A model generated the notes under the pieces. That model was not told the origin of the DNA, made no database searches, and worked only from the letters and a program-made list of their open reading frames with translations. Shown one piece after another: positions 6,640 to 9,442 of a stretch of 9,442 nucleotides of DNA. The position numbers and the translations under genes are program-made. How positions within the stretch are numbered: position 1 is the stretch's first letter; the number at the start of each line of letters is the position of its first letter. The stretch is from RPQK01 sp041946865. GTDB lineage: Bacteria; Acidobacteriota; UBA6911; RPQK01. The stretch covers positions 1 through 9,442 of the forward strand of contig JBHGBF010000217.1 in assembly GCA_041946865.1 (NCBI GenBank), written 5' to 3'.

Positions 6640-7866
6640 TCAGCCCTGCTGCATCACGCTCACGCGACTGCCGTCTGGAATGCGGTCAAGCCCTTCGAGG
6701 ACCACCCGCTCACCCGGCTCCAGGCCCGAAAGGATTTCGACCCGATCGCCGTAACGCTTTCCGGGCTTTACCAGGCGAAACCGGGCCCGGCCTGCCTCAT
6801 CGAGGACGATAACGCCTGTCAACTGTCCCCTCCGAACCAGGGCTGACTCGGGGACAGCCAGGACTTCCTGCGACGAACCGGCAAACCGGGCCCGGCCGAA
6901 CATACCCGAACGGAGGCCCGGGGTCCGAGGAAGCCGGATCTTGACCAGGAAGGACCGGCTGGAAGGATCGCCGGAAGGGACGATCTCGCTTACGATCCCG
7001 GCAAGCTCCTGACGTCCCAGGGCATCAACCACCACCGGCGCCCGATCTCCGATGTGGATCCGGCCAATCTGCGATTCTTCGACGCTCGCTTCCAACTGGT
7101 AGTTGTTGTCGTCCTCCAGGGTGAACAGAGGCATGCCCGGCGCTGACATCGCTCCGGCGTCCAGGTGCCGGGCCGTAATGAGACCGGCGTACGGAGCCGT
7201 CACGCTGGCGTAGCTCAAGAATGCTTCCGCGTTTTTCACATCGGCTTTGGCTTGCTCGATCCGGTCCAGGACCTGGCGCCTGCGGGCCTGGCTGGCCAGC
7301 AGCGTCTGGTCGGCCCGCCTGGCTTCGGCCAGGGCCGCCCGGTACCTGAATTCCACTTCTTCAAACTCCTGGGGGCTGACCGACTTGCGCTCAAGAAGCG
7401 CCTGGAAGCGTTTGTACGTCGAGGTCGCCAGCGCCGCCGCCGCATCCGCAGCAGCCTTCGCTGCTTCCGCGGCCCGCAGCGACTCGTCCACTTCCTGTAA
7501 AGCGTTCTGCGCCTCGCTCAAGCCGGCCTTGGCCTTGGACAGGCCGGCCTGAGCATCGCGGTTATCGATCTGGGCCAGAACCTGCCCCGCCTTGACGCGG
7601 TCTCCGGCTCGGGCCTGGACCGCGAGGACTTGTCCCATCACTCGACTCGACAGGACGCTGTTCAGGCGCGAACGCACAGTCCCGACCGCTTCGTAGGACG
7701 CCTCGACGCGCCTGATCTCCACTTTCTCCACCAGGGCGGGAGCCGATGGCTGACCGGCCTGGACTTCCCGCCTTCCCTCACCACCACCGCACGACGTGAC
7801 GGCCGCAGCAGCCAGCATCAAAAGCGCCGGCAGCCAAAATGCTCGATTCTTGGACATGTTCTTCAT
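6640..7866 (-). CDS. RND efflux periplasmic adaptor lipoprotein (HlyD/MFP family)
   Basis: A 408-residue membrane fusion protein that bridges the RND permease and the outer membrane channel. A signal peptide ends in the lipobox VTSC with Cys26, so it should be lipid-anchored. First lipoyl half at about 76-103 (GDRVKAGQVLAQID), long alpha-helical hairpin at about 104-215 including a very Ala-rich stretch at 131-148, second lipoyl half at 218-250 (SVTAPYAGLITARHLDAG), beta-barrel at about 255-330, and a membrane-proximal domain at 335-400 (VPESALV, then GLEPGERVVLEGLDRIPDGS). Length and order match the family. It starts eight bases after the TolC-family stop codon. The first ATG (7866) abuts its only GGGG; an ATG three codons later (7857) has that GGGG 9 bases upstream and may be the real start. 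Confidence 0.96.
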   Translation of the reverse strand: MKNMSKNRAFWLPALLMLAAAAVTSCGGGEGRREVQAGQPSAPALVEKVEIRRVEASYEAVGTVRSRLNSVLSSRVMGQVLAVQARAGDRVKAGQVLAQIDNRDAQAGLSKAKAGLSEAQNALQEVDESLRAAEAAKAAADAAAALATSTYKRFQALLERKSVSPQEFEEVEFRYRAALAEARRADQTLLASQARRRQVLDRIEQAKADVKNAEAFLSYASVTAPYAGLITARHLDAGAMSAPGMPLFTLEDDNNYQLEASVEESQIGRIHIGDRAPVVVDALGRQELAGIVSEIVPSGDPSSRSFLVKIRLPRTPGLRSGMFGRARFAGSSQEVLAVPESALVRRGQLTGVIVLDEAGRARFRLVKPGKRYGDRVEILSGLEPGERVVLEGLDRIPDGSRVSVMQQG

Positions 7867-7874
7867 CCCCGATT

Positions 7875-9242
7875 TCAGTTCACAAAAGCGTTGACGTCGC
7901 TCAGCCGGCCGGCGGCCAGGAGCGACTGGGCATAGCCGAGATAGTAGTCATAACGGGCGCCCAGGAGGTTCATGCGCGACTTGACGACCGCGGTTTGCGC
8001 TCGCAGGACTTCCGTCACGGTTGTCAATCCGACGCCGTGCCGATCCTGGGCGATCCGTAAGCTCTCCGCTGCCTGCTCCACGGCGCCGGCCGCAACCCGC
8101 ACCCGTTCCTGCGCGGCCAGGAAGCTCTGATAAGCCCGAACCACTTCCAGCCGGATCTGATCCGCCTGGCGGCGCAGTTGGGCGTCGGCCGCCCGGGCTT
8201 GGGCGACCGCCTGGCGCACCCGCGCACCTCGGCCAAAGTCGAGCAGGCTGAAAGTCAGGCCGGCGCCGACGGCATAGTCGGCGCTTCCTCCCGTCAAGTC
8301 GCGGCTGCTCTGGCCGAAGCTGGCGAACAGGTTCAGATCGGGAAGATACTGGCCTCGCGCCATCCGCAGGTCCTGCCGGCTCCGCTCGGTTTCAAGCACC
8401 GCTTGCCGGTACTCGGGCCGCGACGCCAACGCCTGCTCGATCAGCTCATTCAGCGCCGGCAACCGGAAGGTCCGGTCCGTGAGCTGGACCGTCAGCTCGG
8501 GTCGCGTCAGCAGGGGTTGCGCCAGGACCGTGTTGAGTGCGGCATAAGCGGTCAGCACGTCTCCTGCCGCCTGGATCTGCTGCTGCCGGAAATCGGCGAG
8601 CTGGACTTCCATGGCCAGCAGCTCGGCAGCCACCACCTTCCCTTGTTCGAACAGATTGCGGAGGCGGTCGACCTCGGCTTGGGTGGACGTCACCGCCTCA
8701 TCGGATACCTGCTTGCGCGCCTCCGCGACCTGGACACCGAAGTACGCCTGAACGACACCGAAACGCAGCTGCTGTCGCGTCATTTCGGCAAGCGTGTCCG
8801 CGACCTGCTCACCGATCTCGGCCTGGGCAATGCGGCCGCTGATCTGAGAACGGTTGAAGACCGGAAGACGCAGGCTGAGAGCGCTTCTGAAATTCGAGAG
8901 CGAGCCCGGCGCGTTCAGTGAATCGAGGGCGAAGTTCTGAGGGCCGAAGCGTCCCTGCTCGAGCAAAGAGCCGAAAACAAACACCGGATTGTTGCTGTTG
9001 GTGAAAGTCTCGCTGAATTGAAGCGAGGGCAGGCGGCCCGCCCGGGCCTCGTCAAGCTGCGCTCCGGCCGCCGTCCGGGCGTGTTGAAAAGAAGCCATCA
9101 GGGGGTTCGTCGCCAGCGCGGTTTCAGCCGCTTCCTGCAGGCTGAGCGCGTCACCCGGAATCATCGCTTCCTGCTGCCCCATCAGGTTCGCCGGGCCTCC
9201 GAGCATCAGCAGGAAAAGGGACCAGCGCGATCGCCACCTCAT
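7875..9242 (-). CDS. TolC-family outer membrane efflux channel
   Basis: A 455-residue outer membrane factor forming the exit duct of the tripartite pump. The signal peptide is MRWRSRWSLFLLMLGG with probable cleavage after about residue 22. Two OEP repeats are seen: the first begins LSLQEAAETALATNP and carries SNNPVFVFGSLLEQGRF, a stretch I associate with one TolC subgroup; the second begins LNELIEQALASRPEYRQA and carries GAGLTFSLLDFGRGARV. Long coiled helices with many Gln, Ala and Arg lie between and after them. A longer reading starts at 9278, but the ATG at 9242 is preferred. It has GGAG five bases upstream in AAAAAGGAGCGGAT and begins directly with a normal signal peptide, whereas the upstream ATG would sit almost on the predicted transcription start. 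It is the first gene of the efflux operon. Confidence 0.95.
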   Translation of the reverse strand: MRWRSRWSLFLLMLGGPANLMGQQEAMIPGDALSLQEAAETALATNPLMASFQHARTAAGAQLDEARAGRLPSLQFSETFTNSNNPVFVFGSLLEQGRFGPQNFALDSLNAPGSLSNFRSALSLRLPVFNRSQISGRIAQAEIGEQVADTLAEMTRQQLRFGVVQAYFGVQVAEARKQVSDEAVTSTQAEVDRLRNLFEQGKVVAAELLAMEVQLADFRQQQIQAAGDVLTAYAALNTVLAQPLLTRPELTVQLTDRTFRLPALNELIEQALASRPEYRQAVLETERSRQDLRMARGQYLPDLNLFASFGQSSRDLTGGSADYAVGAGLTFSLLDFGRGARVRQAVAQARAADAQLRRQADQIRLEVVRAYQSFLAAQERVRVAAGAVEQAAESLRIAQDRHGVGLTTVTEVLRAQTAVVKSRMNLLGARYDYYLGYAQSLLAAGRLSDVNAFVN

Positions 9243-9282
9243 ATCCGCTCCTTTTTCATAGTGGGTCTTCCTTCTCATCTTG

Positions 9283-9318
9283 GGTTGATTATATGAGTAT
9301 ATAGGAATATAATCAACC
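9283..9318. promoter_or_regulatory. 36-bp palindromic operator candidate upstream of the efflux operon
   Basis: GGTTGATTATAT (9283-9294) and ATATAATCAACC (9307-9318) are perfect 12-bp inverted arms. The 12-base spacer GAGTATATAGGA adds three more symmetric pairs at its TATATA centre, so 15 of 18 pairs match. The palindrome covers the core promoter of the efflux operon, the usual place for a repressor site. The AT-rich symmetric form suits an ArsR/SmtB- or TetR-type dimer. The centre ATGA-N8-GAAT matches one half of the ATTC-N8-GAAT pattern reported for SqrR/BigR-type persulfide sensors, which is only suggestive. The regulator is not in this window. Confidence 0.65.
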
Positions 9319-9326
9319 TATGTCAA
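9288..9326 (-). promoter_or_regulatory. Two overlapping sigma-70-type promoters for the efflux operon
   Basis: On the minus strand, a consensus -35 TTGACA (9326-9321) is followed after 17 bases by TATATA (9303-9298). A second pair, TTGATT (9316-9311) and a perfect TATAAT (9293-9288), also has 17-base spacing and lies inside the palindrome arms. Transcription would start near 9291 or 9281, giving a leader of about 40-50 bases before the ATG at 9242. Which pair is used cannot be told from sequence. Confidence 0.62.
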
Positions 9327-9360
9327 GCAGTTTTTTCAGAAAGGAGGGATCCAGGTGCGT

Positions 9361-9384
9361 TTTAAAAAGCCCGCCTGAAGGCGA
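9361..9384 (-). terminator. Probable intrinsic terminator of the upstream minus-strand gene
   Basis: Read on the minus strand: CGCC, loop TTCA, GGCG (9383-9372), then GGC and TTTTTAAAA (9371-9361). The stem is short (four GC pairs plus a possible wobble pair), but the T-run follows at once and it lies 11 bases after the TAA at 9395. There is no T-run on the plus-strand side. It would separate the upstream gene from the efflux promoter. Confidence 0.5.
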
Positions 9385-9394
9385 CACTGTTGAC

Positions 9395-9442
9395 TTAACG
9401 TTTCCGCCTGCTCCGGAGCATAAGCGCCAAAATAAGGGTCTG
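9395..9442 (-). CDS. C-terminal end of a minus-strand gene (partial), probable membrane-helix tail
   Basis: Only the last 15 codons are inside the window, reading QTLILALMLRSRRKR and then TAA (9397-9395). A hydrophobic run followed by a strongly basic end is typical of a last transmembrane helix, or of a PEP-CTERM-type C-terminal sorting tail, but too little is visible to decide. Support comes from a terminator-like hairpin directly downstream and from the same strand as the efflux operon. The rest of the gene and its function are outside the window. Confidence 0.45.
   Translation of the reverse strand, partial: QTLILALMLRSRRKR

Noticed and set aside
8178..8921. 247-residue plus-strand open frame in the TolC-family gene
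   Set aside because: Antisense shadow of a well-supported outer membrane channel gene.
9320..9442. Plus-strand frame starting ATG at 9320 and open to the window edge
   Set aside because: No ribosome binding site, composition unlike a regulator, and it lies over the terminator and promoter assigned to the minus strand.

Overview
The window looks like chromosome from a GC-rich (roughly 60%) Gram-negative bacterium. It encodes a complete outer membrane channel, a lipoprotein adaptor and an RND pump, so there are two membranes. The style of the TolC-like protein (a conserved stretch around SNNPVFVFGSLLEQ) and the gene organisation would fit Acidobacteriota or a neighbouring deep-branching phylum, but this is a guess and no phylogenetic marker is present. 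No rRNA, tRNA, insertion sequence, CRISPR array or phage gene was seen.

Left part (1-2844). A small conserved-looking hypothetical gene (116-418, minus) is followed by a 250-base divergent intergenic region. Then comes a plus-strand operon: a 533-residue sodium:solute symporter (SSS/SSF family) and three very small membrane proteins of 97, 40 and 44 residues. The last three are packed with a TAATG overlap and an ATGA overlap, and each has a purine-rich ribosome binding site. Two of them are too short for ordinary gene callers. The arrangement suggests accessory or stabilising subunits of the symporter.

Middle (2845-3046). This is a convergent intergenic gap with an imperfect hairpin and a perfect 12-bp palindrome, but no clear gene.

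Right part (3047-9442, all minus strand). A tripartite efflux operon reads right to left as TolC-family channel, periplasmic adaptor lipoprotein, RND permease, and a 64-residue DUF2892 (YgaP-type) membrane protein. The last gene overlaps the permease stop codon by ATGA. The permease has the Asp-Asp TM4 signature of the HAE1-like branch rather than the heavy-metal branch, and an unusual Ala/Ser/Pro-rich insert of about 60 residues in its first periplasmic region. Upstream of the operon lies a 36-bp palindrome (12-bp perfect arms) on top of two good overlapping sigma-70-type promoters, a probable repressor operator. The regulator itself is not in the window. Before that come a terminator and the last 15 codons of another minus-strand gene that probably ends in a membrane helix with a basic tail.

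The recurrent theme is large transporters with tightly coupled tiny membrane proteins, in both operons. The best candidates for something undescribed are the three-microprotein cassette behind the SSS symporter and the DUF2892-RND coupling under a palindromic operator.
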